From the NCBI GenBank assembly GCA_035279865.1, contig DATEGY010000310.1, forward strand, positions 1 to 7,147: 7,147 nucleotides of DNA. The letters run 5' to 3'. Origin of the DNA: 40CM-2-70-7 sp035279865. GTDB taxonomy: Bacteria; Gemmatimonadota; Gemmatimonadetes; Gemmatimonadales; GWC2-71-9. The position numbers and the translations under genes are program-made. Of the stretch, positions 1 to 6,325 are shown in pieces (within the stretch, counting starts at the first letter, position 1; every line of letters starts with the position of its first letter). The notes beneath the pieces were generated by a model. The model saw only the letters and a list, made by a program, of their open reading frames with translations. It did not search any database and was not told the origin of the DNA.

Positions 1-853
1 CCGGGACATGAATCCACGGCGTCGAATAGGACGTGGCGAAGTCCCATCCCCCGGCTTCCGCGCGCGGCGAAAACGGGATGTAGTGCACAAAGGGAAGCAC
101 CTGGATCATCGAGATGCCGAACCCGAGCAGGACGCCAACCGCGGCCAATCCGATGCCGGCAAAACCCTGCTTGACGGTCAGGTCCTCCGGTTCGGCGAAC
201 GCCAGGTAGAGGGCGAAGATGCCGGCGGACAGGAGCGCGTACTGAGTCGTCTGGTATTGGGGAGACAGGAGTGCGAGCCCGACGGTCAGCCCGAGGAGCG
301 CGTGCCCCTCCAACCGCCGCCGTCTGATGCCCAGCACCAGCGCGATGAGCATCAGGGGAAAGAGCGCACTGACGAAGAGCTTGCCGTCGTGCCCCGGACT
401 GGCGTAGGAAACGATCACTCCGGTCAGCTGGTAGGCCGTTCCGCCGATCAAGGACCCCAGCCAGCTGATCGAGAGCATGCGTAACAGCAGGAACAGAAAC
501 AATCCGGCCAGGATGTAATGGATGACGAAGGCGAGGTCGACAGCCACGCTCGTCGGCATCACCAGGCGCAGCCACGCCGACGGGTAGAAGAGATCCCCGA
601 ATCCCGCGACGACCACCACGCCCCCCAGCCGCTCCGGGTCCCACAGCGGGATGTGACCGGTGGACTTCCACTGCTCCGCTCCCCAATGCCGGATCGCCCA
701 TCCCGCCGAGTACTGGTCCGACTGCCTGCCCGCCATGAACTTCCCGCCCCACATCGGCAGCGAGAGAATAGCGACCCACAGGCACAGAAAGCCGAGGGCC
801 GTCAGGGTCGGGAATCGAGGTGTATACGTCGTCGGTCCACTGGCGGTGGTCAA
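1..853 (-). CDS. YfhO-like multi-pass membrane protein, partial (C-terminus beyond window)
   Basis: The first 284 codons of an integral membrane protein are visible; the rest lies beyond the left edge. The start is TTG at 853-851. It overlaps the stop of the upstream flippase-like gene as TTGA and sits 7 bases after a good AGAGGAG ribosome-binding site. After a short polar N-terminus there is a hydrophobic segment at about residues 17-34. A luminal-type loop with PLWDPERLGG (69-78) and GDLFYP (86-91) follows. More hydrophobic segments lie near 105-125, 132-150, 160-175, 186-195, 205-220 and 231-255. The P-L-W-(N/D)-P...GG...FYP pattern and GHDGKLF (154-160) are typical of YfhO-type proteins. 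These are large GT-C-like membrane proteins; Bacillus YfhO is implicated in glycosylating lipoteichoic acid. The family assignment is fairly firm. The substrate is unknown, and a lipid-phosphate-sugar donor role is inference. Last visible gene of the operon. Confidence 0.8.
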   Translation of the reverse strand, partial: MTTASGPTTYTPRFPTLTALGFLCLWVAILSLPMWGGKFMAGRQSDQYSAGWAIRHWGAEQWKSTGHIPLWDPERLGGVVVVAGFGDLFYPSAWLRLVMPTSVAVDLAFVIHYILAGLFLFLLLRMLSISWLGSLIGGTAYQLTGVIVSYASPGHDGKLFVSALFPLMLIALVLGIRRRRLEGHALLGLTVGLALLSPQYQTTQYALLSAGIFALYLAFAEPEDLTVKQGFAGIGLAAVGVLLGFGISMIQVLPFVHYIPFSPRAEAGGWDFATSYSTPWIHVP

Positions 854-1782
854 CGTGGTGCTCCTCTGGAAGTTCGAATCAACAGGAACGGCACCGCGGC
901 ACCGAGCTCGGCGATGGTCAGGGTCACCCGGGTGGCCAGCGCCAGCGCCCCGGCGAGCTTCACGCCCAGCGGGCCCCCCAGCAGCAGCACGAACATCGAC
1001 TCCCGAACGCCCAGGCCGCCGGGGGCGAACGCCACCAGCAAACCAATAAGATACGACGTCGTGAATACGCTCGTGGCCAGCGTCCACGGAAGGGACGCCC
1101 CCGGCAGGACACCCCGCGCCAAGGCGACGAATGCCAGTCCATACGCGGACCAGGCCAGGGCGTTGACGCCCAGCGCGGCGAGCATCACGCCGGGCGGGAT
1201 GGGCTCGAGTCGCGGCCACGGGATCGACGCCAGGAGCCGTCGCTGAATCGCGTCCAGGGCGCGGCGGGAACACAGCACCGCTACTCCTGTGATCGCCGCC
1301 ACTCCCAGTACCACTCCGCCGATCAAGTATCCCGAAGGTACGCCCTGAAGCCCGGGGGCCAGGATCGCAATCAGGATCACCCCGCTCGCCAGTGCCAGCG
1401 CCTGCAGCACCACGGCCGACGCCACCGCCGCCGTCTTGGTCACGCCGACCTGTTGCGCGAGGTATGCAGCGCCGGCAATGGCCCAGACCTTCCCCGGGAC
1501 ATACTTGCCGAGGTTCGAGACCATGGTGATCCGCGCGGCATCCCAGTACCCCAGACGCTGCTGGAGGCTCACGACCACCCGCCGCCAGGCCTCGATTAGA
1601 GCGGCATAGGCGGCCCACGTGATCAGGACAGAGAGGGCGATCCATAGCGGATCGATCCGCCATGCGATCGACTGGCCTTGCAGAGCGCTCCAGTTCCGGG
1701 AGAGCGACCGCACCGCGAGCGCCACCAGCACCGCGGCGCCCACCCCCTGCACCACCCGCCACCAGACGCGACGCTCAGGCAA
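850..1782 (-). CDS. Lysylphosphatidylglycerol synthase-type transmembrane protein (flippase-like domain)
   Basis: A 310-residue integral membrane protein. Two family hallmarks are clear: NLGKYVPGKVW (residues 90-100) and FAPGGLGVRE (252-261). Hydrophobic segments lie near 11-25, 45-65, 117-145, 150-171, 198-222, 234-253, 262-283 and 286-302. The length matches stand-alone members of the LPG_synthase_TM/UPF0104 family (AglD-like, or the flippase part of MprF). The family is associated with moving or modifying polyprenyl- or phospholipid-linked substrates. The soluble aminoacyltransferase domain of MprF is absent. I chose TTG at 1782-1780 because a strong AGGAGGG precedes it by 8 bases and it overlaps the deacetylase stop by 8 bases. 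An open ATG reading from 1977 adds only an Arg/Ser-rich stretch that is the deacetylase read out of frame. Likely role, by inference: handling a lipid-linked intermediate for this operon. Confidence 0.88.
   Translation of the reverse strand: MPERRVWWRVVQGVGAAVLVALAVRSLSRNWSALQGQSIAWRIDPLWIALSVLITWAAYAALIEAWRRVVVSLQQRLGYWDAARITMVSNLGKYVPGKVWAIAGAAYLAQQVGVTKTAAVASAVVLQALALASGVILIAILAPGLQGVPSGYLIGGVVLGVAAITGVAVLCSRRALDAIQRRLLASIPWPRLEPIPPGVMLAALGVNALAWSAYGLAFVALARGVLPGASLPWTLATSVFTTSYLIGLLVAFAPGGLGVRESMFVLLLGGPLGVKLAGALALATRVTLTIAELGAAVPFLLIRTSRGAPR
861..867 (-). promoter_or_regulatory. Ribosome-binding site for the YfhO-like gene
   Basis: AGAGGAG on the minus strand lies 7 bases upstream of the TTG at 853-851, inside the 3' end of the flippase-like gene. 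It decides the TTG start: no ATG with comparable spacing exists, and the TTG overlaps the upstream stop. Confidence 0.7.
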
Positions 1783-3196
1783 TGGCCTTGCCCTCCTGGT
1801 CTTCGAGGGGCGCCGGCAGGTCGACCCATTCCACCGCTCCATTGGCACCGACCCGGCGGGCTCGCGCGCCCCGCCGGCGCCGGCGCCACTCGAGCAGCTT
1901 CCCGAGGGTTTCCACCGCCGGCGGGTTCGGATCGTCGACGATCCGCTGCAGGAGCTCGGCATACGCCGCGGGCGCATCCGGGAATCCCAGCGGCTCGGTC
2001 AGGTTCGGATGCCAGAGTCCGACCCAGAGCCCCCCCACCGCCCGGCAGCGCTCCGCCAGATCCACCGCGTCATCGATCCAGACATCCGGGTTCTCGATCC
2101 CCTGATACTTGCTCTGCGCACGGTCCATCCAGTGCAAGGGCACTTCGTCGAGCCCCGTCGTGGTGTTGGCGCGCGCGTCCCACCCCTGCACCACATCCGC
2201 GACGCCCAGCCGGAAGCCGTTCCGGTCGGAAAAGCCGTACGTCGCGTCATAGGTGAATCCGGCCTGCCGCATCCGCGTCTGTGTGGCTCCCGGGCGCATC
2301 TTCAGGAAATGCTGGCGCACGCCCCCTGCCGCCCGGGTCCCTCCGCTCACAGACAAGAGCGTGGCGCGCTCGTCCGCAAACGCGCCATCGCGGGTGGACG
2401 TCGCGAAGGAGCCATGGACGGCCAGCTCGTTCCCCGCGCTTGCGACCGCGGCGACGATGCGGCGGGCGGCCCGCGAACGAATCGCATAGGTGACATCGCC
2501 CGAGCGCCAGGTCTTGAAGGTGCGCCGGCCGCACAGGAAGAACCACGTCGAGCGCACCCCGTGGGCCTCCTCCGCCCCCAGCACTCCGCGAACGCCGTCC
2601 CACGCGGGCGCCCTCAGCGCCGAGCCCGCCGCCGCCAGGGCGACCCGCCCCGCGCGGCTCACCTGACCGCTCCGGAGCAGCTCGAGCAAACGGAGCGACG
2701 TGAAGACGGGCCAACCAGTGACGACATCCACGTCGTGGGTGAAGGCGGCAGCCCAGCGCTTCCCACCGGGCCACGGGACGAGATAGCGAACCGGTCGCAT
2801 GCCCGCGGCTTGCTGCACCAGGATGCGCAGGGAGCGGGCCCACTGGGACACGATCGGCACCCGCTCCACGCCCCATTCGACGAGCGGGTTGGCGTCGGCG
2901 GGCACCCGCCCATGCCGGTCCGCCCGGTCCGTGCCCTGCTCCACCGCCGAACCGGCGATGGCGGTTACGTGCGTGAGGAGCTCCCGCGGCAGGCGGACCG
3001 CACCGTCGGTCACCGTCCCGCCGGTAATTCCCTTGAGCAGCTGGGCCATCGGGGTGGGATCGGACGTGAGGTGAAGCGCCACCACGGCGGCCGACCGATC
3101 TTCGACCTGGAGGAGGCCCGAGAGATCGAGCAGGGTGTCGAGGCCGTACTGCTCGGCGGGGGTCAACCCCTCCGCCGGAAGTTCGACGCGGATCAC
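1775..3196 (-). CDS. NodB-like polysaccharide deacetylase family protein
   Basis: A 473-residue protein with an N-terminal region of about 140 residues of unclear fold, then a NodB-like (CE4) catalytic region. FTHDVDVV (152-159) is the Asp-pair motif. GVRSTWFFL (213-221) is the usual strand after it. NELAVHGSF (256-264) carries His261. GVRQHFLKM (292-300), TYDATYGF (315-322) and GFRLG (327-331) follow, and LWHPN (394-398) is a late His motif. These suit the subgroup that acts on amino sugars in exopolysaccharide clusters. The second His of the classical HxxxH metal motif is missing after His261, where Phe-Ala-Thr-Ser follows. The C-terminus is Arg-rich (437-448). GTG at 3196-3194 was chosen because it overlaps the acyltransferase stop as GTGA; upstream in-frame residues are the acyltransferase read out of frame. 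No signal peptide or membrane segment is evident, so it may act in the cytoplasm. Activity is inferred. Confidence 0.85.
   Translation of the reverse strand: MIRVELPAEGLTPAEQYGLDTLLDLSGLLQVEDRSAAVVALHLTSDPTPMAQLLKGITGGTVTDGAVRLPRELLTHVTAIAGSAVEQGTDRADRHGRVPADANPLVEWGVERVPIVSQWARSLRILVQQAAGMRPVRYLVPWPGGKRWAAAFTHDVDVVTGWPVFTSLRLLELLRSGQVSRAGRVALAAAGSALRAPAWDGVRGVLGAEEAHGVRSTWFFLCGRRTFKTWRSGDVTYAIRSRAARRIVAAVASAGNELAVHGSFATSTRDGAFADERATLLSVSGGTRAAGGVRQHFLKMRPGATQTRMRQAGFTYDATYGFSDRNGFRLGVADVVQGWDARANTTTGLDEVPLHWMDRAQSKYQGIENPDVWIDDAVDLAERCRAVGGLWVGLWHPNLTEPLGFPDAPAAYAELLQRIVDDPNPPAVETLGKLLEWRRRRRGARARRVGANGAVEWVDLPAPLEDQEGKAIA
1791..1797 (-). promoter_or_regulatory. Ribosome-binding site for the flippase-like gene
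   Basis: AGGAGGG on the minus strand, 8 bases upstream of the TTG at 1782-1780 and inside the 3' end of the deacetylase gene. It is the strongest Shine-Dalgarno match in the window and settles the start of the downstream gene. Confidence 0.75.
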
Positions 3197-3660
3197 GTCC
3201 AGCCGGGCGGCGTCGGCAGCACCCGGATGGTCCGGGCGGGCTGCCCCGCGACCACGTTCAACGGGGGCACATCGTTCGTCACGACGCTGTTGGACCCGAT
3301 GATCGCTCCCCGGCCGATGCGCACGCCGGGCAGTACCACCACTCCGGCTCCGAGCCAGGCATCCGCTTCGATCACGATGGGGGCGCGGGCCACCGGAGCG
3401 ACCGGCCTGATGCGCGAATCGTTGGGGTGTGAGGAGAGGACCAGCGTCACCCGCGGAGCGATGCTCACCCGGTCCCCCAGCGTCAGGTTGTTCCGGTCCT
3501 CCAGCTCCTCGGCGATGATCAGCTCGTCGGCGATGTAGACGTCCTGCCCGATCTGATAGCCGCACCACCGGAGCAGCCGGATCCGCCAGGAAGGAAAAAA
3601 GGCGTTCCGCGCCCAGCGCTTGAATATTTTTTTCTTGAGCCGCCACCAGAATCGCGCCAC
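3193..3660 (-). CDS. Hexapeptide-repeat (left-handed beta-helix) acyltransferase
   Basis: A 155-residue acyltransferase of the transferase hexapeptide family (WcaF/LacA/serine acetyltransferase-like). The basic, aromatic N-terminus (about 1-30) is typical of the polysaccharide O-acetyltransferase group and may touch the membrane. The left-handed beta-helix begins with IGQDVYIAD (37-45) and LGDRVSIAP (61-69). A loop bearing SSHPNDSRI (76-84) carries the probable catalytic His78. Canonical turns follow at 96-124 (IVIEADAWLGAGVVV, then VRIGRGAIIG), and the terminus VVAGQPART (136-144) is standard. Expected reaction: transfer of an acetyl or other acyl group from CoA to a sugar hydroxyl or amine. 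The acceptor is not determinable. The start is GTG at 3660-3658, five bases after the FemAB-like stop. An ATG at 3729 in the same frame would overlap that gene by 64 bases and add only Pro/Arg-rich residues. It sits next to a deacetylase, so the two may decorate the same sugar. Confidence 0.88.
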   Translation of the reverse strand: MARFWWRLKKKIFKRWARNAFFPSWRIRLLRWCGYQIGQDVYIADELIIAEELEDRNNLTLGDRVSIAPRVTLVLSSHPNDSRIRPVAPVARAPIVIEADAWLGAGVVVLPGVRIGRGAIIGSNSVVTNDVPPLNVVAGQPARTIRVLPTPPGWT

Positions 3661-3665
3661 GCGTC

Positions 3666-4709
3666 TTATCCCAGATAGCGGTAGAGTGCGGACCCCAGGC
3701 GGGCGACGGGGGCCGGCAGGAGCGACCAAACTCGCGAGCCCAGGGCCAGCACGCCCCGGTCCCGGCGCGCGTTCAGGAGGCCGCCGGCATCGGGCCAGTA
3801 ATCATATGCCAGGGGGTCCCCCCGCGCACCCCAGCGCTCCTTGAATTCCGCCAGGGAGGCCTGCTCCGGCGCCGTGCGGCCCAGGTCGAGCACCACGCCG
3901 GCCGCGACGGCCCGCTGGATCCCGGCCCACAGGAGGACGTGGGTGGGCCGGTAGTCCTTGACCAGCGCCGGATCGGACGCGCTGAATGCATAGATCCACT
4001 CGTGAGGGCCCTTGAACATCACGAACGCCGCCGCCACCCGTCCGTCGGGAATCCTGGCGAGGTACAGGTCCGCGAGCCCCGCGTTCTGGAGTTCCCGGCA
4101 CACGTCGAGGAAGAGCGTGCGCGGGGGTGCCGGCACGCCGTGCCCCTGCTGAATGCGCTCCTCGAGGCGGGCCATGGCCAGCCAGTCCTCCTCGCTCCGT
4201 CCATCCACCACCTGCACTCCGGCCTTCTGCCCCTTCCGGATGCGCTGCTGCGTGGATGTGACGTGGAGACGTTTCCAGACGGCGGCTTCCCCGCCGTCCG
4301 GGTGTACCCGGTACGTACGGTACCGGTCGCTGCGCACCCAGCCGGAGGCCGCCGGCGGCGCCGTGGGACCGAACTGCTTGATCTCGAGGCGCTTTGCCCG
4401 GCGCTCGCCGGCGAGCGCCGCCGATTCAGCCAGCAGCGCGTGCGCCACGTCGGGACTCTCCGCCATGGGCCCCGCGATGAAGCTGAACGGGTACGACACG
4501 AGCCGGACGCCACCGAGCAAACCCGGGACCTCAGCCAGCACCAGTCCACCGACCAGGCGGTCCCCGGCACTGACGGTGAGCCAGTGCGTGCGATACCGGA
4601 GGCAGCGGGCCACGCCGGTGATCCAGGCGGCCTGGTGATAGAAGCTCCCTCGCTCGCGGGCCAACAAATCCCAGCCCGGAGGGATCACGGTGTGGCGGGT
4701 GACGTTCAT
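3666..4709 (-). CDS. FemAB-like GNAT-fold acyl/aminoacyltransferase
   Basis: A 347-residue protein of the FemAB/CelD-like GNAT superfamily. N-terminal FYHQAAW (23-29) matches the entry motif of this group. A basic stretch RIRKGQKAGV (156-165) lies between the two GNAT-like halves. The C-terminal half ends in the diagnostic DLGR (275-278), FKERWG (289-294) and PLAYDYW (299-305). FemA/B/X proteins use aminoacyl-tRNA to build peptidoglycan bridges. Relatives in exopolysaccharide and exosortase-associated clusters have unproved acyl-transfer roles, and that group fits the context better. No signal peptide is seen, so a cytoplasmic or inner-face location is likely. The ATG overlaps the glycosyltransferase stop as ATGA; no strong ribosome-binding site precedes it, so coupling is likely. 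The length is normal for the family. The substrate is unknown. Confidence 0.82.
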   Translation of the reverse strand: MNVTRHTVIPPGWDLLARERGSFYHQAAWITGVARCLRYRTHWLTVSAGDRLVGGLVLAEVPGLLGGVRLVSYPFSFIAGPMAESPDVAHALLAESAALAGERRAKRLEIKQFGPTAPPAASGWVRSDRYRTYRVHPDGGEAAVWKRLHVTSTQQRIRKGQKAGVQVVDGRSEEDWLAMARLEERIQQGHGVPAPPRTLFLDVCRELQNAGLADLYLARIPDGRVAAAFVMFKGPHEWIYAFSASDPALVKDYRPTHVLLWAGIQRAVAAGVVLDLGRTAPEQASLAEFKERWGARGDPLAYDYWPDAGGLLNARRDRGVLALGSRVWSLLPAPVARLGSALYRYLG

Positions 4710-5881
4710 GCGGGAAACATCGCTTCGCGATAGATCCGGAGAAACCGTTCAGCCGCGGCCTCGGGCGCGTAGGTCTCGCGCATCCGGGCCGCCCCCTCGG
4801 CGGTGAGACGACGGCGCAACTCACCATCGCGCAGCAGGCGTTCCAGCTGCTCCGCGAGGTGCGGTGCGTCTCCGTCCCGGGCCAGGAGTCCCGTTCGCCC
4901 GTCTTCGATCACTTCGGGGATCCCCCCGGCGGGGGTTCCGACCACCGCCGACCCGGCGAGCAAGGCTTCGACGAGGGTCAGTCCCAGCCCCTCGGCCCGG
5001 CCGCGGCTCGGCAGGACCGTGATGGTCGCCGCGCCGTACTCGGCGGGCATCCGGTCCTGGGACACGAAAGGCGACCAATCGACATCGCCGGCGATGCCGA
5101 GCTGTCCGGCCAGCGCCCTCAGCGACGGCAATTCGGGTCCCTCGCCGAGGATCTTCACGCGGAAGGGTCCTGACCGCTGTTTCAATTCGGCGGTGGCTCG
5201 CAGGAGCACGTCGACACCCTTCCCTACCACGAGGTTGCCGGCGTAGAGGATCCGCGGCGGGACCACGCGCGGCGTCTTGAATGCGGCGCCGAAGCGATCG
5301 ACATCCACGGGCATGGGGGTCACCGACACTGATTGTCCCGGCACGCACCGTTCCAGATCAGCGGCGAGGAACCGAGATGCCGCCGTCACCCGGGCGGCCC
5401 CCCGAAACACTGGCACCGCCACCCGCCGGAACCAGAGCCCCCGGTCCAGCAGCCGCGCGTCCGACCCGTGGGACGTGACGATGTAGGGGACCTGGAGTCG
5501 TGACGCGACCCACCCCCCGGGGAACCACCAGTGCGCATGAATGACCTGGGGCCGAAAGTCCTCGACCAACCGGCGGGCTGCCCGCCGGAAGGCACCCAGA
5601 AAAAACGGCAGTACCGACAGGGTGAGAGGCGAGAACAGCGTCCGGGACCGGACGTCCCCCCGGTACCCCACCCGCTCCAGGATTTCGGGCGCGTACCGGA
5701 AGCGCCGGATATTCGGACCCGCGCCGTGCTGCTCGACTTGCCCGGTGCCCGCCACATGGGGAGCGAGAACGCGCACCTCGTGCCCCGCCCCGGCGGCCGC
5801 TTCGGCCAGCTTGGCGACGTAGGCGCCTGCCGGATCTCCGGCAAAGCGCGGGTAGTTGTGGGTGAGAATGAGGATACGCAC
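4706..5881 (-). CDS. GT4-family glycosyltransferase (GT-B fold)
   Basis: A 391-residue retaining-type glycosyltransferase of family GT4, full length. The N-terminal Rossmann half shows MRILILTHNYPRFAG (1-15), VIHAHWW (113-119) and TSHGSD (136-141). PMPVDVDRF (189-197) links to the donor-binding half, with LYAGNLVVGKG (212-222) and LGEGPE (245-250). The E-x7-E signature is EGLGLTLVE (Glu297 and Glu305), followed by GTPAGGIPEVI (319-329). The protein should transfer a sugar from an NDP-sugar to a lipid-linked or glycan acceptor at the inner membrane face; donor and acceptor cannot be read from the sequence. The start is GTG at 5881-5879, fixed because the conserved N-terminal strand begins there. 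No convincing Shine-Dalgarno precedes it, so it may be leaderless or weakly initiated. It is the first gene of the minus-strand operon. Confidence 0.92.
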   Translation of the reverse strand: MRILILTHNYPRFAGDPAGAYVAKLAEAAAGAGHEVRVLAPHVAGTGQVEQHGAGPNIRRFRYAPEILERVGYRGDVRSRTLFSPLTLSVLPFFLGAFRRAARRLVEDFRPQVIHAHWWFPGGWVASRLQVPYIVTSHGSDARLLDRGLWFRRVAVPVFRGAARVTAASRFLAADLERCVPGQSVSVTPMPVDVDRFGAAFKTPRVVPPRILYAGNLVVGKGVDVLLRATAELKQRSGPFRVKILGEGPELPSLRALAGQLGIAGDVDWSPFVSQDRMPAEYGAATITVLPSRGRAEGLGLTLVEALLAGSAVVGTPAGGIPEVIEDGRTGLLARDGDAPHLAEQLERLLRDGELRRRLTAEGAARMRETYAPEAAAERFLRIYREAMFPA

Positions 5882-5886
5882 CGAGG

Positions 5887-5900
5887 TTCAAAGCTAAGAA
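5887..5900. promoter_or_regulatory. Imperfect dyad upstream of the glycosyltransferase start (possible operator)
   Basis: TTCnnAGCTnnGAA, symmetric at 10 of 14 positions, ends 5 bases before the GTG start of the operon's first gene. Its position suits a repressor site, or simply an initiation region low in structure. Dyads of this quality occur by chance in a few hundred bases, so only the location makes it worth listing. Confidence 0.2.
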
Positions 5901-6240
5901 ACGCCCCCGGGAATCGAAATGGCCCAGGGCAGCGAAAATGCGGTGGGGATTGGGGTTAGCGCGCGACGCTCGCATGCCCACTCTGGCTGTCAATCCATGG
6001 TCGTCCGGGGGCGAGTCGAGGGCGATCCGGCCAGCGACGCGCGGTGGACGATGAGCGCCGTGCGGAGCGTCGCCGTCCCGTGAAAGCGCGAGCCCACATG
6101 CGCTCACTCGCAGGTGCACAATGCGCACGCCGCCATGTTATTTGGTGCGCCCGCTCTGCCCCTCCTTTCCCCCGTGCGTATCGCCGACGCATCAGGGGCC
6201 GTCACCGCGCGACGTTTCATCGCGAAGCAAACTCTGAGCG

Positions 6241-6253
6241 TACCCATGGGGTA
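6241..6253. promoter_or_regulatory. Short palindrome TACCC-ATG-GGGTA upstream of the HTH-propeller gene
   Basis: Perfect 5-base inverted arms with a 3-base spacer, centred about 79 bases upstream of the ATG at 6326. It could be an autoregulatory site for the adjacent HTH protein. AraC-type proteins more often bind direct repeats, which weakens the case. Confidence 0.2.
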
Positions 6254-6325
6254 GGAAAAGACCAATCCCGTAGCAGCGGCTATGACGTTCGGTGCGGCAC
6301 CGTCACCCATCGAAACGGATACTCC

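Larger units (their letters stand above)
5882..6325. other. Divergent intergenic region between the envelope operon and the HTH-propeller gene
   Basis: About 444 bases without a convincing gene. It should hold promoters for both flanking genes, but I cannot place either with confidence. Visible elements are as follows. A perfect TTGACA reads on the minus strand at 5988-5993, but no TATAAT-like hexamer follows at 16-19 bases. An imperfect dyad TTCnnAGCTnnGAA lies at 5887-5900, just before the glycosyltransferase start. A 6-base inverted repeat GCGCAC (6123-6128) and GTGCGC (6145-6150) flanks an AT-richer loop. A short palindrome TACCC-ATG-GGGTA spans 6241-6253. No T-run terminator and no tRNA or obvious structured RNA was recognised. 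An in-frame ATG at 6098 could in principle extend the rightmost gene by 76 codons, but the extension is Arg/His-rich and looks like non-coding GC-rich sequence. Confidence 0.6.

Noticed and set aside
8..1599. Several plus-strand open frames (8-484, 518-1246, 820-1599)
   Set aside because: They are antisense to the YfhO-like and flippase-like genes, which have clear membrane segments and family motifs. The plus-strand products are Arg/Gln/His/Pro-rich shadows.
1783..1977. Upstream ATG start of the flippase-like gene at 1977
   Set aside because: The added residues are the deacetylase C-terminus out of frame. The TTG at 1782 has a strong ribosome-binding site.
1619..3538. 639-codon open frame on the plus strand, antisense to the deacetylase and acyltransferase genes
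   Set aside because: Its product is Arg/Pro/Gly/His-rich with no domain signature, and it lies opposite well-supported genes. Long antisense frames are common in GC-rich DNA.
3197..3646. Upstream extension of the deacetylase frame to 3646, giving 623 residues
   Set aside because: The added 150 residues are Arg/Gly/Ala-rich and are the acyltransferase gene read out of frame. The GTGA overlap at 3193-3196 gives a natural start.
3661..3729. Upstream ATG start of the acyltransferase at 3729
   Set aside because: It would overlap the FemAB-like gene by 64 bases and add a Pro/Arg-rich stretch with no family similarity.
5988..5993. Perfect TTGACA on the minus strand as the -35 of an operon promoter
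   Set aside because: No TATAAT-like hexamer occurs at 16-19 bases downstream; the sequence there is GC-rich. It is recorded but not called a promoter.
5358..6128. 256-codon minus-strand frame across the glycosyltransferase start
   Set aside because: It overlaps the 5' half of a clear GT4 gene in another frame and its product has no recognisable motif.
5913..6315. ATCGAAA direct repeat at 5913-5919 and 6309-6315, near both divergent starts
   Set aside because: Seven bases repeated twice in about 400 bases is weak, and the copies face opposite ways relative to the two genes.
6098..6325. In-frame ATG at 6098 as the start of the HTH-propeller gene
   Set aside because: The 76 extra residues are rich in Arg, His and Cys, with no motif or signal peptide. 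The region looks intergenic, and the ATG at 6326 begins directly with the helical HTH region.
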